In this document: positions 9,096-17,956 of the stretch, in pieces
Layout of the letters: each line of letters opens with the position of its first letter
Position numbering within the stretch: the stretch's first letter is position 1
Source: Roseibacillus sp.
GTDB taxonomy: Bacteria; Verrucomicrobiota; Verrucomicrobiia; Verrucomicrobiales; Akkermansiaceae
Assembly: GCA_022448985.1 (NCBI GenBank)
Contig: JAKVCR010000052.1
Location: 62,001-126,000 of the forward strand
Length of the DNA: 64,000 bases
Direction of reading: 5' to 3'
Position numbers and translations under genes: made by a program
The notes under the pieces: generated by a model
Database searches by the model: none
Told to the model about the DNA's origin: nothing
Seen by the model: the letters and a program-made list of their open reading frames with translations, nothing else

Positions 9096-11096
9096 ATGAG
9101 CACAGCGACATCGGAAAACATGAGTGAAGCTCTCACACAAGCGGCTGCTGAGGCCCGAGGACTGGCGATTGATGCGGTGCATGCCTGCTCCTCCGGTCAC
9201 CTGGGACTTCCCCTCGGATGCGCTGAGATCGGGGCGGTCCTTTTTGGTCAGAGCCTGCGCTATAATCCGGCAGCGCCCAAGTGGCTCAACCGGGATCGCT
9301 TTCTCCTCTCCGCCGGGCATGGCTCGATGTTTCTCTACGGCTGGCTCCATCTTGCAGGCTACGACCTGCCCCTGCAGGCAGTGAAGGACTTCCGGCAGCT
9401 GCACAGTATCACCCCAGGCCATCCCGAGTTTGATGAGACGCCCGGGGTGGAAGCCACCACTGGTCCCCTGGGGCAGGGTGTGGGAAATGCGGTGGGCTAT
9501 GCTCTGAGTGGTAAGCGGGCCGCCGCCCGTTTCAATACATCCGAACACACCCTCTTCGATCATCACGTCATTGCTCTGGCGGGTGATGGGTGCATGCAGG
9601 AAGGCGTCGCACGCGAAGCCATTGCCTTCGCAGGGCACAACGCCCTCGATAATCTCATTCTTATTTATGACAGCAACGACGTGACTCTCGACGCGATGGC
9701 GGAGGTCACGCAGAGTGAGGATGCAGCGTCCTATTTCACGGCGGTGGGCTGGGATGCCGTTACCGTTGATGGTCATGACCTGGCTGCGATTGCAGAGTCC
9801 CTGCAGGAGGCCAGGGACAATGACAATGGGAAGCCCAAGGTCATCATCGCCAAGACCCTGATCGGGAAGGGCATTCCCGAGGTGGCGGGGAGTGCTGCTG
9901 GTCATGGGGAAGGTGGAGCTAAATTTGCGGAGACCGCCCGGCAAGGGCTCGGATTGCCGGAAGAGACCTTTTACGTGTCGGAAGGGACGCGGGAGTTTTT
10001 CGCTGCGCGTCGTGAGGAATTGCAGGTTGAATTTGCGGCCTGGGAGAACACCTATACGGAATGGACGGCTGCCAACCCCGACCTCGCGGAGGAACTGCAG
10101 AATGGCATCTCCAAGTCTGTCCCGAGCGATCTCATCGATCGCATTCCGGAATTCGATGCCGATCACAAGGATGCTACCCGGGGTTCGGGAGGGGTGGTCA
10201 TCAATGCGGTGGCGAGGGAGGTTCCCCAACTAGTGAGTGGTTCGGCTGACCTCTACGGCTCGACCAAGAACTATATCAAGGACGACACCGACTTCGGGGC
10301 CGACAATCCAGGCGGGCGCAACATCTGGTTCGGCATTCGTGAGCACGCAATGGGCGCGATTTGCAACGGGATCGCTTACGATGGCATCTTTCGTGCGAGC
10401 GGGGCGACCTTCCTCGTCTTTGCGGACTATCTGCGGCCTGCTATTCGTCTCGCCAGTCTGGCGGGCCTGCCCGTAACCTATATCTTCACGCATGATTCGG
10501 TCGGCGTGGGTGAGGATGGGCCGACTCACCAACCGGTCGAGACGGTAAGTGGGTTGCGGGTGATTCCCAATCTCGACGTTATCCGTCCGGCCGACCCCGA
10601 AGAAGTGGCCGGCGCATGGGCGGCTGCGATGTTGCGGACGGATGGGCCGACGGCCCTGATTTTAACCCGGCAGGGTGTTCCGAATATCAGCAGTCTGCCT
10701 GTCAAGACGCGGCGTGAGGGTGTCCGCCGGGGGGGATACGTGATCAGGGAAGAAGAGAGCGAACTGGAAGCGATCATCATGGCGACGGGGTCGGAAGTGG
10801 AGCATGCCCTGGAGGCGGCGGCGCAACTGGGCGGCGGAGTCCGGGTGGTTTCCATGCCCTGTCTTGAGCGATTTGACCGGCAGGGCGATGACTACCGGAA
10901 TTCGGTTTTGCCTGCTTCCTGTTCGAAGCGGGTGGCTATTGAAGCAGGGGTGACCAACCTGTGGTGGAAGTACGTCGGAGAGAATGGCCGGGTCATCGGA
11001 ATCGATCGTTTCGGTCTCAGTGCTCCCGGGAACACCGCGATGAAGGAGTTGGGGATCACTGCAGCGGCGGTTGTGGATGCCGTGAAGAGTCTCTAG
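9096..11096 (+). CDS. tkt: Transketolase
   Basis: Transfers two-carbon units between sugar phosphates in the pentose phosphate pathway using thiamine diphosphate and a metal ion. The 666-residue protein shows the expected order: N-terminal [10 protein letters not shown], then [26 protein letters not shown], the diphosphate-binding GDGCMQEG near residue 163 with a downstream Asn (YDSNDVTLD), a central pyrimidine domain with GIREHAMG and [12 protein letters not shown], and a C-terminal domain. Length is normal. The ATG at 9096 is used; an in-frame ATG eight codons later (9120) is equally possible because neither has a clear ribosome binding site. Followed by the cobalamin riboswitch region. Confidence 0.97.
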   Translation: MSTATSENMSEALTQAAAEARGLAIDAVHACSSGHLGLPLGCAEIGAVLFGQSLRYNPAAPKWLNRDRFLLSAGHGSMFLYGWLHLAGYDLPLQAVKDFRQLHSITPGHPEFDETPGVEATTGPLGQGVGNAVGYALSGKRAAARFNTSEHTLFDHHVIALAGDGCMQEGVAREAIAFAGHNALDNLILIYDSNDVTLDAMAEVTQSEDAASYFTAVGWDAVTVDGHDLAAIAESLQEARDNDNGKPKVIIAKTLIGKGIPEVAGSAAGHGEGGAKFAETARQGLGLPEETFYVSEGTREFFAARREELQVEFAAWENTYTEWTAANPDLAEELQNGISKSVPSDLIDRIPEFDADHKDATRGSGGVVINAVAREVPQLVSGSADLYGSTKNYIKDDTDFGADNPGGRNIWFGIREHAMGAICNGIAYDGIFRASGATFLVFADYLRPAIRLASLAGLPVTYIFTHDSVGVGEDGPTHQPVETVSGLRVIPNLDVIRPADPEEVAGAWAAAMLRTDGPTALILTRQGVPNISSLPVKTRREGVRRGGYVIREEESELEAIIMATGSEVEHALEAAAQLGGGVRVVSMPCLERFDRQGDDYRNSVLPASCSKRVAIEAGVTNLWWKYVGENGRVIGIDRFGLSAPGNTAMKELGITAAAVVDAVKSL

Positions 11097-11194
11097 GTCC
11101 GGCCTTCAGTGAACTCTCCGTGTAGGGGAGTGGGCCGCAGGGGGATAAAAGAGAAAAAGGATTGTTGCCCGGGCGGTAGACCTGCTGAACTGCG

Positions 11195-11372
11195 TGCGTC
11201 CCGGGAGAGCCGGGGCCTTCTGGGGACGCCCGTGGCACGGGCAGGAAATAGATGGGGAATCCGGTGTGAATCCGGAGCGGTCCCGCCACTGTGAGGCTGG
11301 CGCCAAGGGCGCTGGTCGAGTCAGAAAACCAGCCTTGGGAGGATGTTTCCCGCGCCCGCGAACGACGGGCAG
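11195..11372 (+). promoter_or_regulatory. Cobalamin riboswitch
   Basis: The leader of the TonB-dependent receptor contains the conserved cobalamin aptamer pattern: GGGGAATCCGGTGTGAATCC, then the B12 box GCCACTG at 11285-11291, and GAGTCAGAAAACCAGCC from about 11318. Flanking segments can pair (GCGTCCC near 11195 with GGGGACGC near 11222). Ends are approximate. Binding of adenosylcobalamin usually lowers expression of the downstream gene; the short distance to the GTG at 11388 suggests control of translation initiation or an overlapping terminator, but I cannot tell which. Confidence 0.92.
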
Positions 11373-11387
11373 TAGAACATTGAGCAA

Positions 11388-13205
11388 GTGAAGAGATCGA
11401 TCGTAGCGACCTCAGTGGTCGCAGCAGGGGTGGTGAGCGTCTGGATAGCCCAGGTGGGAGCACGGGAACTCGAGGAGATGGTGGTGATTGCCAACCGCCT
11501 GGAAACACCGGGGGAGAACGTGGGGAGTGCCTTTTCCGTGTTGGAAGGAGGGATCCTGGAACGAAGTGGATTTGTGACCTTGGGAGAGGCTCTTCGTTCT
11601 GTTCCCGGGACCGGAATGGGGTCGGAGGGAGGGCAACGTGGGTCGATCTCGGCCATGCGGATGCGTGGGTCGGAGTCGGATCATACCCTGCTGCTCCTTG
11701 ACGGGATGCGGGTTACCGATGCCAATGTCACACCCTTCAACCTGCTCGGTGGAGAGACCTTGCTCGGATATTCACGGGTCAATGTCCTACGGGGTCCGCA
11801 GAGTGCGCTCTACGGGAGTGAGGCCATCGGCGGAGTGGTGAGCCTGGAGACCCGGGTGGGTTCGGATGAGGGCGAACAACGGGCTTTTATCGAGGGAGGA
11901 TCCTTCGGGAGCTTGCGTGGGGGAGCAGAACTGCAGGGCGAATCGGGTGGGGCCCGGTGGTATCTTGGTGGCAGCCACGAGTTTACTGCCAATGACCGGG
12001 CCTCCAATGATTTTGAGCAGAGTCAGTTCGCGCTGCGGATGGAGGGGGACCTTGGCCCGGGCACCGTGGGTGGCCTTACTGCACGGGCGTGGGTGAGCGA
12101 TTATGAAAATCCCGGCAGCGTGGGCCCCTTTGCGATCGGTGCGGTAGATGAGAGAGCTGCTCACCTCGTCACGGGCTACCTTGAGCATTTTGCCAGTGAA
12201 CGGTTTCGCAGTAAACTTGTCGTGGGTTATTATCGCGAGAAGTTCGAGGAGCGAGGAGTCTTTCCCTTTGAGAGTGACGCTGAAAAGGTTTCGGTCGATT
12301 TACGCAACGTTGTAAGTTGGAGCGATCGGCACGAGACGGCAGTGGGGGGCTTGCTGGAATGGTCTTCCTTCCGTTCAACGGCTACTCCAGTGGATGAGCA
12401 TGGCTGGCTGAGTGGACTGTATGGCAACCATGTGTGGCAACCTGTCAGGGGAGTGACAGCCTCCCTGGGGACACGGTGGGAGCATCTTGAACGCTGGGAC
12501 GATGCCTTTACCTGGCGTGGTACTGGAAGCTGGCATACACCGATCGACGGGATGCGGTTGCATGGAAGCTATGGGACTGGTTTTCGGGCTCCCTCCTATT
12601 TTGAGCTCTTTGGAGCCCTCCCGGGTCTTAACTTTGTGGGTAATCCGGACCTTGAAGAGGAGCGTTCACGGGGATGGGATCTAGGAGTGGAATGGGGACC
12701 CGGCGGGGGTCTTCGGTTCGATGTGACGTGGTTCCACAACCGCATTGACGATCTTATCGATTTCAAGCCGGTGAATATTGGAAAGGCGATCACGCAGGGG
12801 ATTGAGGTGAGTGCAGAGGGGAGACTCTTCGGGGGTCACCTCACCTGGCGGGGGAGTTACACCTGGCTGGATGCAAAGGACGATAGCACGAACCTCCGTC
12901 TGGTGCGACGGGCTCGGCACCGGGCCAGTCTGGATCTTCAGGGCGAGCCTGCGGAGGGCGTGCTGGTGGGAGTCGGAGGGACTTATGTCAGCGGGATGGT
13001 GGACAACGACTTCAGCGTTGTTCCCGTGGTGCGGAAGTCGCTCGACGAAATCATGCTCCTGCGGGCCTACTGCAGCTACAGGGTGAGCGAGCACGTTTCG
13101 GTGCATGGCCGGATCGAGAACCTGTTGGATCGCGATTACGAAGAGGTGGCCAACTTCCCTGGTCGTGGGTTTGGCGTGTTCGGGGGCGTGCAGGTGCGGT
13201 GGTGA
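11388..13205 (+). CDS. btuB: TonB-dependent outer membrane receptor, probable cobalamin transporter
   Basis: A 605-residue outer-membrane barrel. It has a signal peptide (about 1-26), a TonB-box-like segment EEMVVIANR just after it, a plug domain with LLLLDGMRVTD and RVNVLRGPQSALYGSEAIGGVV, and a beta-barrel ending in an aromatic residue (GVQVRW), as expected for outer membrane insertion. GTGFRAPSYFELFG and NPDLEEERS are typical of BtuB-like siderophore/vitamin receptors. Assignment to cobalamin rests mainly on the riboswitch immediately upstream. Start is GTG at 11388, chosen for the signal peptide. No btuC, btuD or btuF genes are in the window. Confidence 0.88.
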   Translation: MKRSIVATSVVAAGVVSVWIAQVGARELEEMVVIANRLETPGENVGSAFSVLEGGILERSGFVTLGEALRSVPGTGMGSEGGQRGSISAMRMRGSESDHTLLLLDGMRVTDANVTPFNLLGGETLLGYSRVNVLRGPQSALYGSEAIGGVVSLETRVGSDEGEQRAFIEGGSFGSLRGGAELQGESGGARWYLGGSHEFTANDRASNDFEQSQFALRMEGDLGPGTVGGLTARAWVSDYENPGSVGPFAIGAVDERAAHLVTGYLEHFASERFRSKLVVGYYREKFEERGVFPFESDAEKVSVDLRNVVSWSDRHETAVGGLLEWSSFRSTATPVDEHGWLSGLYGNHVWQPVRGVTASLGTRWEHLERWDDAFTWRGTGSWHTPIDGMRLHGSYGTGFRAPSYFELFGALPGLNFVGNPDLEEERSRGWDLGVEWGPGGGLRFDVTWFHNRIDDLIDFKPVNIGKAITQGIEVSAEGRLFGGHLTWRGSYTWLDAKDDSTNLRLVRRARHRASLDLQGEPAEGVLVGVGGTYVSGMVDNDFSVVPVVRKSLDEIMLLRAYCSYRVSEHVSVHGRIENLLDRDYEEVANFPGRGFGVFGGVQVRW

Positions 13206-13278
13206 GACTGGTGCACGATGTTCACCGTGAGGACAGGGTTGGGTATTGGCCTCCTTTCCGGGCCTCCGGAACCGATCC

Positions 13279-14280
13279 CTAGTTCAGCCGCGAGCGGGGC
13301 GGGTCGCCCAGGTAAAGGAGCTGGGAGGCGGTATCCAGGAGGGCGCTGCTCTCCTCCAGGAAATCCATTCCGATAATGCCGTCTACCGGGCGGCCGGAGC
13401 GGTCCCGGAAAGTGCGGCGGATCGTTTCGAGGGGCGTCACCGCGACCTGGAATTCGCTGACCACAAGTTGGCCGAAGACGACGTTATGAAGAACGGCGTT
13501 CCGTACGGAGGCGCGATCGCCGGAGGCATCGATGATCTTGGAACGCGAGGCAGTTGTGGGAATGGCGAGGCGTTGCACGGTGGCGGCGGCCATTACGGTT
13601 ACCTCCGCTCCGGTGTCGACCACCCAGGTCAGACGTTTTCCCTGATAGCGGCATTTGACGAGAAGATGGGGGAGGCGGCCGGCCGTTTCCAGTTGCAACG
13701 AGTCGAAGCCCAAGCCCTTGTGGCGGCCCAGGGCACGGATGCCATCGCGCTGTGCGTTCCCGGCCTGTGGTCCGGGAATCCAGAGCTTGCCGGCCTGCAG
13801 ATCAACCAGGGCCGCCAGCCCACTCAGCGCATCGAGCCCCATCTGGCCGTCATAACGACTGGTGGCGGTGTGGCGTTTGGTCGGTTGTGCGAGCATGAAT
13901 GGGAAAGGACTGGCAGTGACGTGTCCGGCTTCGAGGGCTCCAAGGCCAACCCAGGAGGTGACCGGACGCCCGAGAGCTCCGCGGCTTACGACCTTGACTG
14001 ATTTCTCGGGTGTGATGCCGAAGGAGGTTGCCAGTTCGTAATCGAGGTCAGTGCTGTTGGCGCCGGAGTCGATGAGGAAACGCACCTCTTTGCCATTGAC
14101 CCGGAAACGTCCGGAATAGCGGGAATCACCGGTCGACTTCTTCAGTGGGAGCGATTCGTAGCCGAGGGAAGCCAGGCGGTGGGAGCGCGGGCTGGGGGTG
14201 CGACCAGCCGGCCCGATGGCACACTGGGTGAGCAGGACGGCAGCGAAAACCGCGGAGGCGAAGCGGAGAACCCGAGGCAT
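13279..14280 (-). CDS. Retropepsin-like aspartic protease lipoprotein with two Asp-Ser/Thr-Gly motifs
   Basis: A 333-residue exported protein, probably a lipoprotein (AVLLTQC, Cys20). It carries two aspartyl-protease half-domains: FLIDSGANSTDLD around Asp71 and VVDTGAEVTV around Asp222, with IIGMDFLEESSA near the C-terminus as in retropepsin-like bacterial proteases. Two half-domains in one chain could fold together like pepsin or act separately. The ATG at 14280 is chosen because it gives the lipoprotein signal; a TTG nine codons upstream is less likely. Convergent with the B12 receptor; the gap of 73 bases holds no clear terminator. Substrate unknown. Confidence 0.82.
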   Translation of the reverse strand: MPRVLRFASAVFAAVLLTQCAIGPAGRTPSPRSHRLASLGYESLPLKKSTGDSRYSGRFRVNGKEVRFLIDSGANSTDLDYELATSFGITPEKSVKVVSRGALGRPVTSWVGLGALEAGHVTASPFPFMLAQPTKRHTATSRYDGQMGLDALSGLAALVDLQAGKLWIPGPQAGNAQRDGIRALGRHKGLGFDSLQLETAGRLPHLLVKCRYQGKRLTWVVDTGAEVTVMAAATVQRLAIPTTASRSKIIDASGDRASVRNAVLHNVVFGQLVVSEFQVAVTPLETIRRTFRDRSGRPVDGIIGMDFLEESSALLDTASQLLYLGDPPRSRLN

Positions 14281-14348
14281 GAGGAAGTGTAATTTGGAAG
14301 CTCCCAAGGACTAATTTCTAATTGTGGAATTCAGGGAGAGAGACGACT

Positions 14349-15536
14349 TCAGGAGAAGCGAACGGAGTGTTTCTTCGAGAGGCGGAGGACGTCACCGGGT
14401 TGTGGCTCTACCGGAGCATTGGGGTCGGTGAGCTTTGCCCCATTGAGCTGAACCGCACCTGTCGAGATGAACTGCTTCTTGAGTTCGCCATTGGATTTTT
14501 CCTGTCCGAAGCCTGTCTGGTAGGCATGGGCCACCAGATGGAGGACGGTGAGGTCGCCGGGAAGTCCGGTCACGACCAGTTCGGGAAGCTCCGCGCCAGC
14601 GAGGTCTCTCCTGGAGAAGCGGGTCTCCCAGTCCTCTCTGGCGCTATTGCCTTCCTGCCCGCCGTGGAAGCGGGCGGTAATTCGCTGTGCGAGTTGCTTC
14701 TTGGCTTCCATGGGGTGGAGGCTTCCGTCGCGGGATTCGCCCAGCAGGAGGAGATAGTAACGATCCATGAGATCATCCGAGATGCTCATGAGCTTGCCGA
14801 ACATCTCCTTGGGCGGCTCGGAGACCCCGACGTAGTTCTCATAAGACTTGGACATCTTCCTGACCCCGTCCGTTCCCTCCAGAAGCGGCATGGTCATGAC
14901 CACCTGCTGGGGCTGCCCCTCCTCCTTCTGCAGGTCCCGGCCGACGAGGAGGTTGAAAAGCTGGTCGGTGCCTCCTAGTTCCACATCGGCACGGACTTCC
15001 ACCGAGTCCCAGCCCTGCACGATGGGATACTGGATCTCGTGGAGCCGCACTTCCTGTCCCTTGTCGATGCGTTTCCTGAAATCTTCCCGTTGCAGCATCT
15101 GCTGCATGGTCACCCGGGCATTGAGCCGGAGGACATCCTCAAAGGTCATCTTGCGGAACCATTCCCCGTTGAAAACCACCTCTGTCCGGTCCTCGTCGAG
15201 GACCTTGAAGGCCTGCGAGGTATAGGTTTCAGCGTTGGCGAGAATGGCCTCGCGGCCCAGGGGCGGGCGGGTGGCGCTGCGCCCGGATGGATCGCCGATG
15301 GCGGCGGTGAAATCGCCGATGATCAGGACGGCCTGGTGGCCCAGTTCCTGGAACTGCCTCAGCTTCTCAAAGACCACGGTGTGTCCGAGATGAATGTCGG
15401 GGGAGGTTGGATCGAGCCCGAGCTTGGCGCGGAGGGGCCGACCTTCCCGCAGTTTGTCAGCCAGTTCCCCGGGAGAGAGGACTTTCTCGGTGCCAGCGCA
15501 GAGGGTGGCAAGGGCTTGATCGACGTCCGGCGGCAT
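14349..15536 (-). CDS. tyrS: Tyrosyl-tRNA synthetase
   Basis: Charges tRNA-Tyr with tyrosine in the cytoplasm. The 395-residue protein has the class I signatures HLGH (residues 49-52, in DPTSPDIHLGH) and KMSKS (227-231), and a C-terminal S4-like RNA-binding domain (about 335-395, with FISTGAVQLNG and the basic end LRLSKKHSVRFS). The sequence between them (ELGGTDQLFNLLVGRDLQ) is typical of the TyrRZ-like branch, which is shorter than E. coli TyrS. ATG start has no evident ribosome binding site. Stands alone on the minus strand between the protease and the divergent membrane protein. Confidence 0.96.
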   Translation of the reverse strand: MPPDVDQALATLCAGTEKVLSPGELADKLREGRPLRAKLGLDPTSPDIHLGHTVVFEKLRQFQELGHQAVLIIGDFTAAIGDPSGRSATRPPLGREAILANAETYTSQAFKVLDEDRTEVVFNGEWFRKMTFEDVLRLNARVTMQQMLQREDFRKRIDKGQEVRLHEIQYPIVQGWDSVEVRADVELGGTDQLFNLLVGRDLQKEEGQPQQVVMTMPLLEGTDGVRKMSKSYENYVGVSEPPKEMFGKLMSISDDLMDRYYLLLLGESRDGSLHPMEAKKQLAQRITARFHGGQEGNSAREDWETRFSRRDLAGAELPELVVTGLPGDLTVLHLVAHAYQTGFGQEKSNGELKKQFISTGAVQLNGAKLTDPNAPVEPQPGDVLRLSKKHSVRFS

Positions 15537-15605
15537 GTCGGAAAGAGTTCTACGCTAGGGGAGCGGCTGGACAAGGCAGATTCCGTTGTGTTTACTCAGG
15601 CACTC

Positions 15606-16265
15606 ATGAGCGGAGAGATGCTTCCCCAGCCGCCGTCCCTTTCCCCGGGAGATCTCGAACCGGGCCGGATCAAGGCCTTCGGGATCATACACATCGTCTT
15701 TGGTGCTCTTGGTCTTTTGAATGCCTTCCTAGGGATTGTCATTCTTTTGGGGGCTTCCCCGTTGCTCGACTTTTTTGGTAGGGCGCTGGGTGAGGAGCTG
15801 AGTTCGGATGAGAAAGTATTTGTCGACGGCTTGATCGACGCCTTCAGGACGTATCTTTCTGACCTTGCGCTTTCCAATTGGGCCAATGTGGTTTTTTCCC
15901 TGGGAGTCTCGATCCTGATCCTGGGGGCCGGGATCGCCTTGGTGAAAAAAAGGAAGGCAGCCTGCGAGAAATCGAATCGCTACGTCTGGTGCTCGATCGT
16001 AGCGAAGGGAGTCCAGCTCATCCTCTTCCTTTCTTTCGGACTGGCTGCCGAACGAAAACTTAATGAGACAGTTGAGAGTATCACGAACGCAGGGCCTGCG
16101 CGCGGGGCTTCGGCGGGCGGGATCTCTCCCGACCAGTTGGGGGAAATGTTCTCCCTGGGGGCCGGGCTTGTCGGAATCTGCCTGGCGCTGGTTTATCCCA
16201 TTCTAACCTACGTGATGCTCAACAAGCCGCAGGTGAAGGAGTTCCTCGCAAGAAATGGAACATAA
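15606..16265 (+). CDS. Hypothetical membrane protein, four predicted helices
   Basis: A 219-residue protein with about four hydrophobic segments: roughly residues 23-49 (IIHIVFGALGLLNAFLGIVILLGA), 96-116, 128-150 and 180-203. The loop between the first two is acidic. It has no recognisable catalytic motif and no signal peptide; the N-terminal 20 residues are Pro-rich and polar. The ATG at 15606 is chosen because it opens a normal cytoplasmic tail before the first helix; earlier codons in frame read antisense to tyrS. Diverges from tyrS. Function unknown. Confidence 0.72.
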   Translation: MSGEMLPQPPSLSPGDLEPGRIKAFGIIHIVFGALGLLNAFLGIVILLGASPLLDFFGRALGEELSSDEKVFVDGLIDAFRTYLSDLALSNWANVVFSLGVSILILGAGIALVKKRKAACEKSNRYVWCSIVAKGVQLILFLSFGLAAERKLNETVESITNAGPARGASAGGISPDQLGEMFSLGAGLVGICLALVYPILTYVMLNKPQVKEFLARNGT

Positions 16266-16316
16266 ACCCTGAAATCAGGGAGTGGCCCCGGGGGAGGGCT
16301 GGAAGTTATAGGAAGA

Positions 16317-16393
16317 TGGGGCGACCGACGGGACTTGAACCCGCGACAACCTGAACCACAATCAGGGGCTCTACCAACTGAGCTACGGCCACC
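16317..16393 (-). tRNA. trnH: tRNA-His (GTG anticodon)
   Basis: A complete cloverleaf: acceptor stem GTGGCCG pairing with CGGTCGC, an extra 5' G (position -1) opposite C73 as is diagnostic for histidine tRNA, D-arm AGCTCAGTTGGTAGAGC, anticodon loop TTGTGGT with anticodon GTG, T-arm GCGGGTTCAAGTCCCGT, and an encoded CCA end. Confidence 0.97.
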
Positions 16394-16540
16394 GTCTCCG
16401 GGACCGGGAATTTAGGCCCCCGCGGAGACGATTCAAGAGCAAAGATGCAGGGAGGTGGTCCTGGTCCGGGCAGGAAGTGGTCCTGCCCGTGCAACATCCT
16501 TTACCCCTCGCTTCAGATTCCGTAATCCCTTGGGCGGAAG

Positions 16541-17224
16541 ATGGACGCGTTGGCGGAGAAGCTCGGGTATCAATTCAAGGATCAGGACCTGCTGGTGCAA
16601 TCGCTGACGCACCCGAGCATGTCGGCCGAGCAGCGTGAGGCGGTGGAGGACAACCAGCGGTTGGAGTTTCTCGGGGATGCCGTCCTGCAGGTTATCCTGA
16701 CCGAGCACCTTTATCGTATTTTACCTGACCAGGCAGAGGGACACCTGACGAAGATACGGGCCAGCCTGGTTTCACGGAGGGCCCTTGCCGGCTGCGCCTT
16801 GAGACTGGGGCTGGGGGAATATATTCGTCTTGGGAAGGGAGAGGAGAGCAACGGGGGCCGCGACCGCGAATCCAATCTGGCGGATGCCTTTGAATCCCTT
16901 CTGGGAGCCATCTATCTTGACGGGGGAATCACCGGTGCGACGGCGGTGACCATGCGCCTGATGGAGGAGGATCTGCAGGTTGCGCTGGAGGGAGAGGATA
17001 CCAGTAACCCGAAGGGCCGTCTGCAGGAGGAACTCCAGGCTCTCAGGCGGGAGAGTCCGCTGTATCGCATTCTGGCTGAAGAGGGGCCGGACCACCTGAA
17101 GCAATTCCGGGTCGAGGTTCTCTGGTGTGGAAAGCCGTTGGGAGAAGGGCAGGGGTCGAGTAAGAAGAATGCCGAGACGGCCGCTGCACAGGATGCCTTG
17201 GAGCGCCGGTGCTGGGAGGAGTAG
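16541..17224 (+). CDS. rnc: Ribonuclease III
   Basis: Cuts double-stranded RNA, maturing rRNA and regulating mRNAs. The 227-residue protein has the family signature NQRLEFLGDAVL (about 37-48), the second acidic cluster in ADAFESLLGAIYLDGG, and a C-terminal double-stranded RNA-binding domain (about 155-225) starting NPKGRLQEELQ and ending with GQGSSKKNAETAAAQDAL. Length is typical. The start ATG at 16541 gives the usual short N-terminus (MDALAEKLGYQFKD). tRNA-His lies upstream on the other strand, and the next gene begins 23 bases downstream. Confidence 0.96.
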   Translation: MDALAEKLGYQFKDQDLLVQSLTHPSMSAEQREAVEDNQRLEFLGDAVLQVILTEHLYRILPDQAEGHLTKIRASLVSRRALAGCALRLGLGEYIRLGKGEESNGGRDRESNLADAFESLLGAIYLDGGITGATAVTMRLMEEDLQVALEGEDTSNPKGRLQEELQALRRESPLYRILAEEGPDHLKQFRVEVLWCGKPLGEGQGSSKKNAETAAAQDALERRCWEE

Positions 17225-17247
17225 GAGGCAACAGGTTTTTTGGAGCG

Positions 17248-17802
17248 ATGGAGCGCAGGCACCTGGAGAATCGAGAGTCGTGTCCGCTCCTGCCCGTGGT
17301 TGAAGAAGTGTTGACCGCGCAAGTGACTGCCGGATTCAAGCGGGACTACAATGCGGATTTCTACCATGCCTCGCTTCGCTATGCACAGTCGTTGTGGCTG
17401 GAGGGCAAGCCGGCCCAGGCTTTGCTGCAGTTGAACAAGGCTCTCATGGCGGACCTGGCGGGGAAGGATACAATTCTGCTGGAGTGGCCCCTGCCCTATG
17501 CCGCCAAGCGGTGGTTGATGGTAAACTGTCCGGCGGGGGAATTCCTGGGTAACCCGGTGCGCCACTATCAGCATCTTGCTACCCGGATGAGCGGACCACG
17601 ACCGGAGCTGCGGCGGTGGCGGGCAGGGGCCTGCTTCCATCTGGCCGAGGTGGTGGTGGGAGGAGAGGCCAATCCGCGGGATGAGGAGCAGCTTGGGCGG
17701 GAAAAGATTGTGATTCCGGATTTGAGGGAGGTCCTGGCACAGCTGGGGGACCTCGGGTTGGGCGGTGAGGCCCAGCTGGTGGAAGAGGTCATCGCGGAGT
17801 AA
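17248..17802 (+). CDS. Conserved hypothetical protein
   Basis: A 184-residue soluble protein with no signal peptide. It contains a helical segment FYHASLRYAQSLWLEGKPAQALLQLNKAL that resembles a TPR-like hairpin, then YAAKRWLMVNCP and NPVRHYQHLATRMSGP, suggesting a compact helical repeat protein. I chose ATG 17248 over the GTG at 17209, which would overlap rnc, because GGAG lies six bases before it. It follows rnc by 23 bases in the same direction, so the two may be cotranscribed. Function not recognised. Confidence 0.7.
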   Translation: MERRHLENRESCPLLPVVEEVLTAQVTAGFKRDYNADFYHASLRYAQSLWLEGKPAQALLQLNKALMADLAGKDTILLEWPLPYAAKRWLMVNCPAGEFLGNPVRHYQHLATRMSGPRPELRRWRAGACFHLAEVVVGGEANPRDEEQLGREKIVIPDLREVLAQLGDLGLGGEAQLVEEVIAE

Positions 17803-17956
17803 ATGTGGGACAGTTCTTGCTGCTCTGCCCTGCCACTCCCGGAAGGTGGTAAGTGGCAAGGGATTCCTGCGCGATGAGCATTGCCCCCAACTTTGGGCCT
17901 TGAGCAGCGCGCCTTCCCAAGCTCTGATTGGGAAACGTTCATTAAGCTATACCGCC

